Of a stretch of 64,000 nt of DNA, positions 44,860 to 52,827 are shown piece by piece. This DNA comes from an uncultured Lachnospiraceae bacterium (lineage in GTDB: Bacteria; Bacillota; Clostridia; Lachnospirales; Lachnospiraceae), in assembly GCA_900550285.1 (NCBI GenBank), contig URRW01000007.1, positions 1 to 64,000 on the forward strand. The letters are read 5' to 3'. The position numbers and the translations under genes were made by a program. A model generated the notes under the pieces. It worked only from the letters and a program-made list of their open reading frames with translations, was not told the DNA's origin and searched no databases. How positions within the stretch are numbered: position 1 is the first letter of the stretch; each line of letters opens with the position of its first letter.

Positions 44860-44908
44860 AAGCTTCCTCTCATTCTGCCGCCGCTGCGGCTTCCCTTTTC
44901 GATACGGC

Positions 44909-44940
44909 AAAAGCCGCCCGAAAAAAAGCGGACGGCTTTT
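44909..44940 (-). terminator. 12-bp stem-loop with short T-run between epimerase and formyltransferase genes
   Basis: Bases 44909-44920 pair with 44929-44940 (one G-U) around an 8-base A/T loop. On the minus strand the stem ends in four T and then GCC, so the T-tract is short; it would be a leaky terminator or attenuator. On the plus strand it is followed by a longer T-rich stretch, but no plus-strand gene exists. Confidence 0.45.
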
Positions 44941-44954
44941 CATTCCTTTTTATT

Positions 44955-45929
44955 TTACAGATTTTCCTTATACCAGTCAATGGCAAGGCGGATTCCTTTT
45001 TCAAAATCAAATTCGGGATCGTATCCCAGAAGCTCTCTCGCCTTGGAAATATCCGCGTTGGAATCCCGGATGTCCCCTGCCCTGGGAGGGCCGAACACCG
45101 GCTCGATGTCTTTGCCGAGAGCGTCGCACAGACCGCGGTATAAGTCGATCAGAAATACCCTGCCGCCGGAGCCGATGTTGAACGCTTCCCCGCCCGCTTC
45201 GCTGGGCGCAAGGCACGCCCGCAGGTTTGCCTCAATGACATTGTCGATATAGGTAAAGTCCCTGGACTGCTTCCCGTCCCCGTTGATCGTGGGCGCTTCA
45301 TCGTTTAACAGAAGCTTTAAAAACTTCGGGATCACCGCCGCATACATCCCTTCCGGGTTCTGGCGGCGTCCGAATACGTTGAAATACCGCATGCCGTAGG
45401 TATCCAGCCCGTACAGCTTCTTATACAGCTTCCCGTATTCCTCATCGGTCTTTTTGGTCAGGGCGTAAGGGGAAAGCACGTTGCCTTCCACGCCCTCCTT
45501 CTTCGGAAGCCCCGGATGGTCGCCGTATACGGAGGAGCTGGACGCGTATACGAATTTCTTTACGCCGTTCTGCCTTGCCGCCTCCATCATATTGAGCGTG
45601 CCGATGATATTGGTATGCGCATAAAAGACCGGCATCTCAATGCTTCTGGGGACGCTGCCCCACGCCGCCTGGTTCAGCACATAGTCCACGCCCTCGCACG
45701 CCTTCATGCAGGTGTCAAAATCCTTGATGTCCCCTTTGATAAAGGTATAGTCCGGATTGTCCAGAAACATGTCCACATGCTCCTTCTTTCCGGTAGAAAG
45801 GTCATCCAGGCAGCGCACCTTATATCCCATTTCCAGAATCGCTTCGCACAGGTTGGAGCCGATAAAGCCCGCTCCGCCCGTTACCAGAAACACGCTGTCT
45901 TTCTCAAATACAAGATCTCTGTATCCCAT
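44955..45929 (-). CDS. wbpP: UDP-N-acetylglucosamine 4-epimerase (WbpP/TviC-like)
   Basis: 324 residues from the ATG at 45929 (AGAGG upstream). Extended SDR protein: VTGGAGFIGSNLCEAIL near 20, GDIKDFDTCMKACEGVDYVLNQAAWGSVPRSIEMP near 75-110 and YASSSSVYGDHPGLPK near 135, then SPYALTKKTDEEYG with the catalytic YxxxK. GSVPRSI, SSVYGDHPGLPK and YFNVFGRRQNPEG are diagnostic of the WbpP/TviC subgroup that converts UDP-GlcNAc to UDP-GalNAc. It should feed the WbpO/TviB-like dehydrogenase at 48649-49965 to give UDP-GalNAcA. Cytoplasmic. Confidence 0.9.
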   Translation of the reverse strand: MGYRDLVFEKDSVFLVTGGAGFIGSNLCEAILEMGYKVRCLDDLSTGKKEHVDMFLDNPDYTFIKGDIKDFDTCMKACEGVDYVLNQAAWGSVPRSIEMPVFYAHTNIIGTLNMMEAARQNGVKKFVYASSSSVYGDHPGLPKKEGVEGNVLSPYALTKKTDEEYGKLYKKLYGLDTYGMRYFNVFGRRQNPEGMYAAVIPKFLKLLLNDEAPTINGDGKQSRDFTYIDNVIEANLRACLAPSEAGGEAFNIGSGGRVFLIDLYRGLCDALGKDIEPVFGPPRAGDIRDSNADISKARELLGYDPEFDFEKGIRLAIDWYKENL

Positions 45930-45942
45930 AATTCCTCTTTCC

Positions 45943-45994
45943 GCCGCTTCTGCGGCATTTTCCGTCCGGACTGCCTGCAAGGCTGCGTCCGGAC
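45943..45994. other. two adjacent hairpins in epimerase leader
   Basis: GCCGC (45943-45947) pairs with GCGGC (45952-45956). The self-complementary octamer GTCCGGAC occurs at 45964-45971 and 45987-45994 and can pair with itself, with GCCT/AGGC inside. Both lie between the SGNH lipoprotein stop and the epimerase ribosome site. No T-run follows. Confidence 0.5.
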
Positions 45995-46000
45995 CGATGC

Positions 46001-47074
46001 TTACTCAAAATCGATCAGATTATTGCTGGAGATCTGACCGGGAGTTCCTCCCAGAATGCAGGATGCAACGCCCTGCGCATACAGATCCCTTCCTTTTTCA
46101 TTCAGATGGATGCCGTCCTCCAGATAATCGTCCGCATTATAAGCGTCGATCCCCAGATTGTTGTACGCGTCCATGCACAGCGTCTCCTCGCCCCTTCCTA
46201 CGTCGCAGGCGACGCTCGCGTAATTATACAGCGCCTGCTCGCCCATATTCTCAACAGGGATCGGGAAATAGGAGCCGTAGCTTGCGGAGGCGATCACGAT
46301 CTGCGCCGACGGGCAGATCCCCTTGATATTCTGGACGCTCTTTGTCAGCGCCGTCCCAAATCCCGTCCACGGGTCGTCCGAGCTGTTGATCGGCACCTGA
46401 TTTAAAAAGTCGTTCATACCGTACGAAACGATAATATAATCCAGCTGATCCTTGATCGGCAGCACAGCCTTCATATCCTCATAGGCGGGTTTGCCCTGCA
46501 AAAGCTCCACATCCGTGTCGCCGCGCAGGATGGAAACCATCTTCGGCAGGGAATTCTCGCTGGCAGGCCCGAACTGGTGCGGATTGTCCTCCGGATCCAG
46601 CGTCGCCCTCGTACCGCCGATCGCCGCATTGTACATGGTCACGTCATAGCCTGCGTCCTGAAGGTAATGCTCCACCCGAGCGGAAACGCCGCTCTCATCC
46701 CGGCAGTTGCCCCAGATACTGTCGCTGAACACCAGAATATCCAGATGGTTGTCCGCCTGCTCTGCGCTTTCTGCAGCTTCCTGCCCATCATTCTCAGACA
46801 CCTGCGCCTGCACCTCGTTTTCCGATACCTGCGTCTCTGCCGGGGCACTCTCCGTCCCTGTCTCAGCCGCTGTTTCTGCCGGCTCCGTCGCCCCAAGCTG
46901 CGCTTTCAGCTCTTCATTTTCCGCCGCAAGCGATTCCAGCTTATCCTGATACTCTTTGATCTCCGCCGTATAGTCCGTCTCACTGCCGCAGCCCGACAGC
47001 ACCGTTCCTGCAAGGACTGCCCCCGTTAAAAGCAGGCTCCATGATAATTTTGAAATTCCTGATAATTTTTTCAT
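46001..47074 (-). CDS. SGNH/GDSL-family lipoprotein
   Basis: 357 residues. A lipoprotein signal peptide ends in LAGTVLSGC (cysteine about 29). A short coiled coil (about 35-62) and an acidic Glu/Ala/Ser linker with the repeated word VSEN (about 65-108) lead to an SGNH domain: ILVFSDSIWG (block I), IIVSYGMNDFLNQ near 215 (block III), DGIHLNEKGRDLY near 330 (block V, D-x-x-H). It should be a membrane-anchored esterase or acyl-transfer partner outside the cell, perhaps removing or adding O-acyl groups on the polymer. It has its own candidate promoter upstream. The substrate is not predictable. Confidence 0.82.
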   Translation of the reverse strand: MKKLSGISKLSWSLLLTGAVLAGTVLSGCGSETDYTAEIKEYQDKLESLAAENEELKAQLGATEPAETAAETGTESAPAETQVSENEVQAQVSENDGQEAAESAEQADNHLDILVFSDSIWGNCRDESGVSARVEHYLQDAGYDVTMYNAAIGGTRATLDPEDNPHQFGPASENSLPKMVSILRGDTDVELLQGKPAYEDMKAVLPIKDQLDYIIVSYGMNDFLNQVPINSSDDPWTGFGTALTKSVQNIKGICPSAQIVIASASYGSYFPIPVENMGEQALYNYASVACDVGRGEETLCMDAYNNLGIDAYNADDYLEDGIHLNEKGRDLYAQGVASCILGGTPGQISSNNLIDFE

Positions 47075-47135
47075 ACTTCCCCATTCCGCCGTCTGTGCGG
47101 CATTTGCCCGGCAGCCGTTTGTGCCGCCGGATCAG

Positions 47136-47162
47136 CTGTGATGTTTTCTTTATTGTTCACAG
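47136..47162. promoter_or_regulatory. inverted repeat overlapping a candidate -10 box
   Basis: CTGTGA (47136-47141) and TCACAG (47157-47162) are exact inverse complements with 15 bases between them. On the minus strand the first arm shares two bases with the TATACT box at 47161-47166, a placing usual for a repressor operator. It could also simply be a transcript hairpin. Confidence 0.4.
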
Positions 47163-47189
47163 TATATTCTTTTTCTTCCAAATGCGCAA
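47161..47189 (-). promoter_or_regulatory. candidate sigma-A-type promoter for the SGNH lipoprotein gene
   Basis: On the minus strand, TTGCGC (47184-47189) and TATACT (47161-47166) are separated by exactly 17 bases. The -10 box matches five of six consensus positions, the -35 three of six. The 131-base spacer is the only one of its size inside the uronic-acid module and is more AT-rich than its surroundings. Confidence 0.45.
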
Positions 47190-47205
47190 CGGACTTCATA
47201 GAATC

Positions 47206-48636
47206 TTAAATAAAGCTTTCATCTTTTTTTAACTGCCGGATATTTTCATAGACCAGCAGCAGCCCGCCCGTGTAAAACAGCGGAAGCCCGTAGATCATAT
47301 ACCGGGACAGGCACATGATGATCAGCGACGTGGCGTATACGTTTGCCAGCACCGCCAAAACGGAAAATACCGCAAACCGCGCCGCCTTCGACTCCCTGTT
47401 TTTCACAAGCGTCCATACCGTCAGTGCCGCCAGCCCTGCATATGCGATCAGGGCGTACCAGTTCAGCACCGGATGGACGACCGCCACGGAGCGGATCAGC
47501 CCGTATGCCGACAGCGCCAGATAATCATAGAGCCAGCGCCCGAAAACCGCCGGCAAAATCCCCGCCATGATCTCTCCCGCGATCCGGTCCGATTCCACAT
47601 TTTCCGGGATGTAGTCCGTAAAGCCCTCGCTGTCATGCACAAGCCGCCACGGCTCCTCGATCATCTCAAACTTTAACGCGTCATGCCATTTTTCCAGATG
47701 CGCCGCGCGGTTCAAAAAGCCCTTGGGGGCAGACTTGTAATTCGCCCCTCTTTCCTCTGCCAGATCATAGGACAGATAAAAAAACTCCCGCGCCTCCTGA
47801 TCTTTAATCCGCTTACCGTCCTCCCGGTCCGCCGCATAAAGCACATTTGCCAGCATCCCGACGCTGCCGAAGGTATTGCTGATAAAATGCCCGTTAAACG
47901 CCAGATTATAGCTTTTTACGAGAAATCCCCTTCCGCCGAAGGCAAGGACTGTACACAAAATGCACGCCGCCAGCCGCCCCAAAAGCAGCCGTCCTGCGGC
48001 GCTTCTTTGCCCATCGGAAATCTGACGCTGCAGCGCCCAGCGCTCCATACATACGGCAGCCGCAGCCACAAGCCATAAAAGGATTGCAAACATCATCTGC
48101 CCGCGCACCAAGGATAAAAGAAGCGCCAGCAAAAGCGCCGAAATCCCCGCGCTTTTTTCCCGGTTCCAGATCATCCTCATGCACTGCGCCGCAAACAGGT
48201 AAAACAGCGGCAGCCCCAGCGCCTCGCTGACAATGCCGTTTGACAGCACCAGCCCGCTTTCCGAGGACAGCGGCGTGATGATGTGAGGGGAAAGCAAAAG
48301 CAGGCTCACCAGAAGCTCCATAACGCTTCCGTATCCGAACTGCTTTTTTAATTCTTCGGAAAGCCAGAGCACCGAAAACGCCGCCAGCGCATTCTGCAGA
48401 AGGCGCACCGCTTCCAGGTATCCATTTTCCCCGATCAGGCTCCTGAACATCCATAAAAAGAACGAATATGCCGGCTCCCTGTGGATGTGCATCGCGATAT
48501 ACTGATTGCTGTCGTTATAAATTCCCGTCTCCCCAAACAGCCACAGTCCTGCAAACAGCAGGACTGTGACAAGGGAGGCGGCGGAAATTTTCATGCCGCC
48601 CGAAAGGGCGGATTTTGTTTTATTTTTTCCGGTCAT
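47206..48636 (-). CDS. polytopic membrane protein, GT-C-like
   Basis: 476 residues, about ten spans. The first outside loop contains GIYNDSNQYIAMHIHREPAYSFF, a D/N-rich loop typical of GT-C enzymes, and a second long loop near 270-345 is soluble and charged. LSLVRGQMMFAILLW in the middle resembles the arginine-bearing segment of GT39-like proteins. I do not recognise a named family. A role as a polyprenyl-phosphate-sugar transferase acting outside is an inference from topology and neighbours. It begins 12 bases after the dehydrogenase stop and ends 40 bases before the candidate promoter. Confidence 0.65.
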   Translation of the reverse strand: MTGKNKTKSALSGGMKISAASLVTVLLFAGLWLFGETGIYNDSNQYIAMHIHREPAYSFFLWMFRSLIGENGYLEAVRLLQNALAAFSVLWLSEELKKQFGYGSVMELLVSLLLLSPHIITPLSSESGLVLSNGIVSEALGLPLFYLFAAQCMRMIWNREKSAGISALLLALLLSLVRGQMMFAILLWLVAAAAVCMERWALQRQISDGQRSAAGRLLLGRLAACILCTVLAFGGRGFLVKSYNLAFNGHFISNTFGSVGMLANVLYAADREDGKRIKDQEAREFFYLSYDLAEERGANYKSAPKGFLNRAAHLEKWHDALKFEMIEEPWRLVHDSEGFTDYIPENVESDRIAGEIMAGILPAVFGRWLYDYLALSAYGLIRSVAVVHPVLNWYALIAYAGLAALTVWTLVKNRESKAARFAVFSVLAVLANVYATSLIIMCLSRYMIYGLPLFYTGGLLLVYENIRQLKKDESFI

Positions 48637-48648
48637 CGCCTTCCCCGC

Positions 48649-49965
48649 TTATAATCTCCAGTACAGGCAGCCGTCATTCTCCCATTCCTTCCGGTCCAGA
48701 ATCCCTTTGACGTCTACAAGCACCTTTTTCTCATTCGCGGGATTGAAGAATTTCTCGATGTCCGCATGGGTCAGACCGGAAAACTCGGTATGCGCCACCG
48801 CGATTACCAGCGCGTCCACATCCTGCACCTCGCTCCGGCTGCACAGCTCCACGCCGTAGAGACGCTTCGCCTCGTCCCTGTCCGCAGTCTCGTCTACGAT
48901 CAGCGGCTCGATGCCGTACTCCCGCAGCTCCTTCACAATATCGATCACCTTTGTATTTCTCGTATCCGGGCAGTTTTCCTTAAATGTAAAGCCAAAGACC
49001 GCCACCTTTGCCGTCTTCACGGAAACGTCCGCGCGGATCAGGTTTTTCACGATATTCTCCGCCACATATCTTCCCATGTCGTCGTTGATGCGCCGTCCCG
49101 CCAAAATTACCTGCGAATGATAGCCCATCTGCTCTGCCTTATAGGTCAGGTAATAGGGATCCACGCCGATGCAGTGTCCGCCCACAAGGCCGGGGAAGAA
49201 TTTCAGGAAATTCCACTTCGTGCCCGCTGCTTCCAGCACGCTCTTTGTGTCGATGCCCATTTTGTTGAAAATGATCGACAGCTCGTTCATAAAGGCGATG
49301 TTGATGTCCCTCTGGCTGTTCTCGATGACCTTTGCAGCCTCCGCAACCTTGATGGATTCCGCGCGGTACACGCCCGCGTCCACAACAAGCTCATACACCT
49401 TCGCGATCACGTCCAGCGTCTCATCATCCATGCCGGAAACGATCTTTGTAATGGTTTCCAGACGGTGAACCTTGTCGCCCGGATTGATGCGCTCGGGAGA
49501 ATAGCCGATCTTAAAATCCTTCCCGCACACAAGCCCGGATTCTTTTTCCAGAATCGGCACGCACACGTCCTCTGTCACGCCCGGATATACGGTGGATTCA
49601 AATACGACGATGCTTCCCTTCGTCAGATTCCTGCCGAGGATGCGGCTTGCGCCCTCCACGGGGGTCAGATCCGGCGTATGGTCGTCGTTTACCGGGGTCG
49701 GGACCGCAACGATGTGGAATTTTGCCTCGCGCAGCTTCGTCTCATCCGCCGTAAACTCCACCTTTGTCTCCCGGATCACGTCGTCGCCCACCTCGCGGGT
49801 CGGATCGACGCCGGACTGGTACAGTCTGATCTTTTCTTCATTTAAATCATAGCCGATCACAGGAACCTTTCTGGCAAATGCCACCGCGATCGGCATTCCC
49901 ACATAGCCAAGCCCCACGAGGGACAGCTTTTCTTTTCCTGCTACGATGTCTTCATACAAACCCAT
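48649..49965 (-). CDS. wbpO: UDP-N-acetyl-hexosamine 6-dehydrogenase (WbpO/TviB-like)
   Basis: 438 residues. SLVGLGYVGMPIAVAF is the NAD-binding loop; GSIVVFESTVYPGVTED near 110 and YSPERINPGDKVH near 155 are family motifs; GLVGGHCIGVDPYYLTYKA near 255-272 carries the catalytic cysteine; GFTFKENCPDTRNTKV is the C-terminal UDP-binding motif. The spelling fits the WbpO/TviB/WbpA group that oxidises C6 of UDP-HexNAc in two steps. With the WbpP-like epimerase, UDP-GalNAcA is the predicted product. Preceded by a 21-base repeat spacer. Confidence 0.92.
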   Translation of the reverse strand: MGLYEDIVAGKEKLSLVGLGYVGMPIAVAFARKVPVIGYDLNEEKIRLYQSGVDPTREVGDDVIRETKVEFTADETKLREAKFHIVAVPTPVNDDHTPDLTPVEGASRILGRNLTKGSIVVFESTVYPGVTEDVCVPILEKESGLVCGKDFKIGYSPERINPGDKVHRLETITKIVSGMDDETLDVIAKVYELVVDAGVYRAESIKVAEAAKVIENSQRDINIAFMNELSIIFNKMGIDTKSVLEAAGTKWNFLKFFPGLVGGHCIGVDPYYLTYKAEQMGYHSQVILAGRRINDDMGRYVAENIVKNLIRADVSVKTAKVAVFGFTFKENCPDTRNTKVIDIVKELREYGIEPLIVDETADRDEAKRLYGVELCSRSEVQDVDALVIAVAHTEFSGLTHADIEKFFNPANEKKVLVDVKGILDRKEWENDGCLYWRL

Positions 49966-49989
49966 TGTGATTTCCTCACTTTCTTCTGC

Positions 49990-50052
49990 TGCTTTACTGC
50001 TTTTCCTGACTGCCTTATTGCTTTTCCCGGCTGCTTACAGGCTCTTTTTACG
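49990..50052 (-). repeat. 21-bp tandem repeat (three units) reaching into a gene's 3' end
   Basis: 49990-50010 and 50011-50031 are 21-base copies differing at four positions; 50032-50052 is a more diverged third copy that includes the last codons and stop (50035-50037) of the GT4 gene. On the minus strand the units contain GGGAAAAGCAATAA and AGGAAAAGCAGTAA, each with an SD-like core and a TAA. Confidence 0.6.
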
Positions 50053-51162
50053 TTCCGTCAGCGTCCGCAGCGTATCGGTATACGCTGCCACCACGCCCTT
50101 CCGGTCAAAATGCCGCTCCACATAGGCGCGCGCCTGCCTGCCCATCTCTGCCCGCTCCTTTTGCGAAAGCGCCAGAAACCGCCCGATCGCGTCGGTTAAG
50201 CTGTCTACGTCCTTCGGCAAAAAAGCGATGCCGGACACGCCGTCCTCAAAAATCTCCCTGCAGCCGCTTATGTCGCTGGCAAGCACCGGCCTTGCCGTCG
50301 CCGCCGCCTCCTGCAAAACATTGGACATTCCCTCGTGATACGAAGGATGGATCACCGCGCAGCAGTGCTCATAAAATTCCGGGATGTCGTCCCGATACCC
50401 ATAATAACGCACAATCCCCTTTGATTGCAAGTCCTGTATCAAAGGTTCATATTTCTCCCGCGTCTCCTCCTCGTAGGAGCCCAGAAGCTCAAACACCGTT
50501 TTGGGATGCCTTTCATGGATGCGCCGCGCCGCTTCCAGAAGCTCTTCAATGCCCTTGTCCCGCATGATCCGCATGACGGATACAAACCGAAGCTCTTCCT
50601 GCTCCGGATAAGGCTTCGGGCGGTGCTCCTCCAGATTTACCCCGGAGCCGGAGATCACCTTTGTCACGGCGTTTTTCTGAAGGCAGCCCTTTTGGCGCAT
50701 AAACGCCAGATTCCTTTCATTCTGGAAAAAAATGCAGCCCGCGTTTTTTAAGCCCTCCCGGTACAGAAAAACGATCAGCTTCTGCATCAGCCCTTCATGC
50801 TCCAGCGTCGTCCCAAGCCCCGTCACGTTCACGATCCGCGGCACTTTTAACAGCCTGCACGCCACGCCGCCGTAAATATTGGGCTTGATCGTATAGGTAA
50901 GCACCGCCGCCGGACGCAGCTTTTTCAGCAGCCTTCGGTAAAATAAAAACAGCTTCCCGTCCTTGAACGGATTCATGCCGCGCCGCTCCATTGCCGTTTC
51001 ATGATAAATGCAGCCCAGCCTGCGGATCTTGTCCGCATAGCCCGTATCCGGCACGGACACATGGACCTCATAGCCTTCCTGCAAAAGGGCTTCCAGCACC
51101 TCTTTTCGGAAATCATACAGCCCGGAATCGCTGTTTCCCAGAACAAGTATCGCCTTTCCCAT
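50035..51162 (-). CDS. GT4-family glycosyltransferase, PglA-like
   Basis: 375 residues. LVLGNSDSGLYDFRKEVLE at the N-terminus and AVLTYTIKPNIYGGVACRLL with IVNVTGLGTTLE near 85-115 are characteristic of the PglA-type GT4 group, which adds GalNAc in alpha-1,3 linkage to the first sugar on undecaprenyl diphosphate. The donor domain has FVSVMRIMRDKGIEELLEAA and the EX7E motif EGMSNVLQE. Position in the priming module supports a role as second transferase. The exact sugar remains to be shown. GGAAGG-type ribosome site upstream. Confidence 0.88.
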   Translation of the reverse strand: MGKAILVLGNSDSGLYDFRKEVLEALLQEGYEVHVSVPDTGYADKIRRLGCIYHETAMERRGMNPFKDGKLFLFYRRLLKKLRPAAVLTYTIKPNIYGGVACRLLKVPRIVNVTGLGTTLEHEGLMQKLIVFLYREGLKNAGCIFFQNERNLAFMRQKGCLQKNAVTKVISGSGVNLEEHRPKPYPEQEELRFVSVMRIMRDKGIEELLEAARRIHERHPKTVFELLGSYEEETREKYEPLIQDLQSKGIVRYYGYRDDIPEFYEHCCAVIHPSYHEGMSNVLQEAAATARPVLASDISGCREIFEDGVSGIAFLPKDVDSLTDAIGRFLALSQKERAEMGRQARAYVERHFDRKGVVAAYTDTLRTLTERKKSL

Positions 51163-51197
51163 CTTTTCCTTCCGCCGCCGGGGCAGGTCTTCTGCCG

Positions 51198-52169
51198 TCA
51201 GACGCCGTCCTTTCGCACCATGATCTCGTTGTATTTCATCATTACCATGCCTGCCTCATAATCGCCGACCGCAGGCTCGTTGACGCCCCCCTCCAGATTG
51301 TTTACGATCATCTCCGGCACGTTGACGCCGCAGGCATAGGCATGGGGATAACCGCCGCCAAAGCGCGGGTTGACCTCCGAAATGTACCATTTCCCGCGGA
51401 TTTCAAACAGGTCGATGTCGATGATGCCGCGAAAGCCCATTTTTTTCACAAAATCACAGATTAGCGCAAACAGCGCCGGATCCTTGACCGAAACCGCCTT
51501 GTCCGTCTCTCCGGCGCGCATTTTCAGCTTCTTTTTGACAAAGACCGAAACGATCTCGCCGCTTATCATGTCGATGTACACGTCCGCGCCGTACTCCTGC
51601 CCGTCCATAAACTCCTGGATCATCAGATCGTCCTCACGGGAGCACAAAAACGCTACCGTTTCCCGGTCCTCCGCCTTATTGATGCTGATGCTTGCGCTGC
51701 CGCACACCGGCTTTACAAACACCGGATAGCTCATTTTTCCCGCGTCCGCCGCTTCAAAAAACGCCTCTTTGTCCAGAAAGCATTTGCCGGTCGCAAGGCC
51801 CAGCTCCGTCAGCTTCTCATACATCGCATACTTATTAAAGCACAGCTCCACCGCCTCTGCGTCCGGCACGATGGGAGTCGTCCCCATTTCCAGAAAACGC
51901 TCCCTGTTTTGTGCCAGCAGGCTAAGCTCCGGATCAATCAGGGAAAGCACGCCCGCAATCTGCCTTCTTTGGCAGATGTCCAGGATCTTTTCCAGATAGC
52001 CCGGCTCCGTGATCCGCGGCACAAGCTCATAATCGTCCGCCTCGTAGATCGCCGGCGCATATTCGCTGCAGTCAGTGGCGATCACCTGCCCCTTTCCTGC
52101 CAGCGCCTTTTTAAAATACTGCACTACTTTGTCGCGGGTTCCCGCGCTCAAAATCAGGATATTCGTCAT
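51198..52169 (-). CDS. ATP-grasp-domain protein (carbamoyl-phosphate synthase large-subunit-like)
   Basis: 323 residues. The N-terminal domain starts ILILSAGTRDKVVQYF; the ATP-grasp core has YPVFVKPVCGSASISI near 150, LMIQEFMDGQEYGADVYID near 185-203 and YISEVNPRFGGGYPHAYACGVN near 275-295, with the metal-binding E and N of the family. ATP-grasp enzymes form C-N or C-O bonds through an acyl-phosphate. In surface loci these genes sit next to sugar transferases and DegT aminotransferases, and may attach an amino acid or other acid to the 4-amino group (inference). No PglD-type acetyltransferase is present here. Start has AGGAGGG. Confidence 0.82.
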   Translation of the reverse strand: MTNILILSAGTRDKVVQYFKKALAGKGQVIATDCSEYAPAIYEADDYELVPRITEPGYLEKILDICQRRQIAGVLSLIDPELSLLAQNRERFLEMGTTPIVPDAEAVELCFNKYAMYEKLTELGLATGKCFLDKEAFFEAADAGKMSYPVFVKPVCGSASISINKAEDRETVAFLCSREDDLMIQEFMDGQEYGADVYIDMISGEIVSVFVKKKLKMRAGETDKAVSVKDPALFALICDFVKKMGFRGIIDIDLFEIRGKWYISEVNPRFGGGYPHAYACGVNVPEMIVNNLEGGVNEPAVGDYEAGMVMMKYNEIMVRKDGV

Positions 52170-52181
52170 AGTCCCTCCTAT

Positions 52182-52823
52182 TTACGGCTCCAGCCTTCCC
52201 GTGCGCTCCAGCCGTTCCCTTCGGATCTGTGCAAAATTCCCCTCCGACCGGCTCGTATCCTCCGCCACATCCGAATGGCAAAGCACGACCTTTACGCTTA
52301 AAAAAAGCACCTTTAAATCCATCCGAAAGCTTAAGCCCTCCACATATTCCACATCTTTGGCAAGCCGCCTGTCCCAGTCGATAAAATTGCGTCCCGACAC
52401 CTGCGCAAGCCCCGTCAGCCCCGGCCGCACCGTGTGGCGCAGGGACTCCCTTTCCGTATAATAGGGCAGATAGCTGACAAGCAGCGGACGCGGCCCGATA
52501 AAGCTCATGTCCCCTTTTAAAATATTGAAAAACTCCGGCAGCTCGTCAAGGCTCGACGCGCGCAGGAATTTCCCGAAGGGGGTAAGCCTGTCCTTGTCCG
52601 GCAAAAGATTGCCGTCCTTATCCCGCCCGTCCGTCATCGTGCGGAATTTATAAAGCGTGAAAATTTCCCCGTTCAGCCCCGGCCTTTCCTGCTTAAAAAA
52701 TACCGGGCTGCCCAGCTTTATCCGCACCAGCACGATCAGTACCAGATACACCGGGCTCAAGAAGATCAAAATGCACAGCGACAGCAGGACGTCCAGCAGC
52801 CGCTTAAAAAATTTCCGATACAT
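52182..52823 (-). CDS. pglC: undecaprenyl-phosphate sugar-1-phosphate transferase, PglC-like
   Basis: 213 residues, the length of the minimal monotopic phosphoglycosyl transferases. One N-terminal re-entrant or membrane helix (VLLSLCILIFLSPVYLVLIV), then GSPVFFKQERPGLNG, FTLYKFRTMTD, ASSLDELPEFFNILKGDMSFIGPRP with the catalytic DE pair, and RHTVRPGLTGLAQVSGRN. It moves the sugar-1-phosphate from UDP-sugar to undecaprenyl phosphate and so starts synthesis. Its ATG at 52823 lies 4 bases after the stop of the aminotransferase gene. Confidence 0.93.
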   Translation of the reverse strand: MYRKFFKRLLDVLLSLCILIFLSPVYLVLIVLVRIKLGSPVFFKQERPGLNGEIFTLYKFRTMTDGRDKDGNLLPDKDRLTPFGKFLRASSLDELPEFFNILKGDMSFIGPRPLLVSYLPYYTERESLRHTVRPGLTGLAQVSGRNFIDWDRRLAKDVEYVEGLSFRMDLKVLFLSVKVVLCHSDVAEDTSRSEGNFAQIRRERLERTGRLEP

Positions 52824-52827
52824 AGCC

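Noticed and set aside
44909..44940. Strong intrinsic terminator ending the operon
   Set aside because: The T-run after the stem on the minus strand is only four bases and the same pathway continues on both sides, so at most partial termination is likely.
48766..49845. A 359-codon plus-strand ORF
   Set aside because: It lies fully antisense to the WbpO/TviB-like dehydrogenase, whose motifs are intact; the antisense protein has no recognisable domain.
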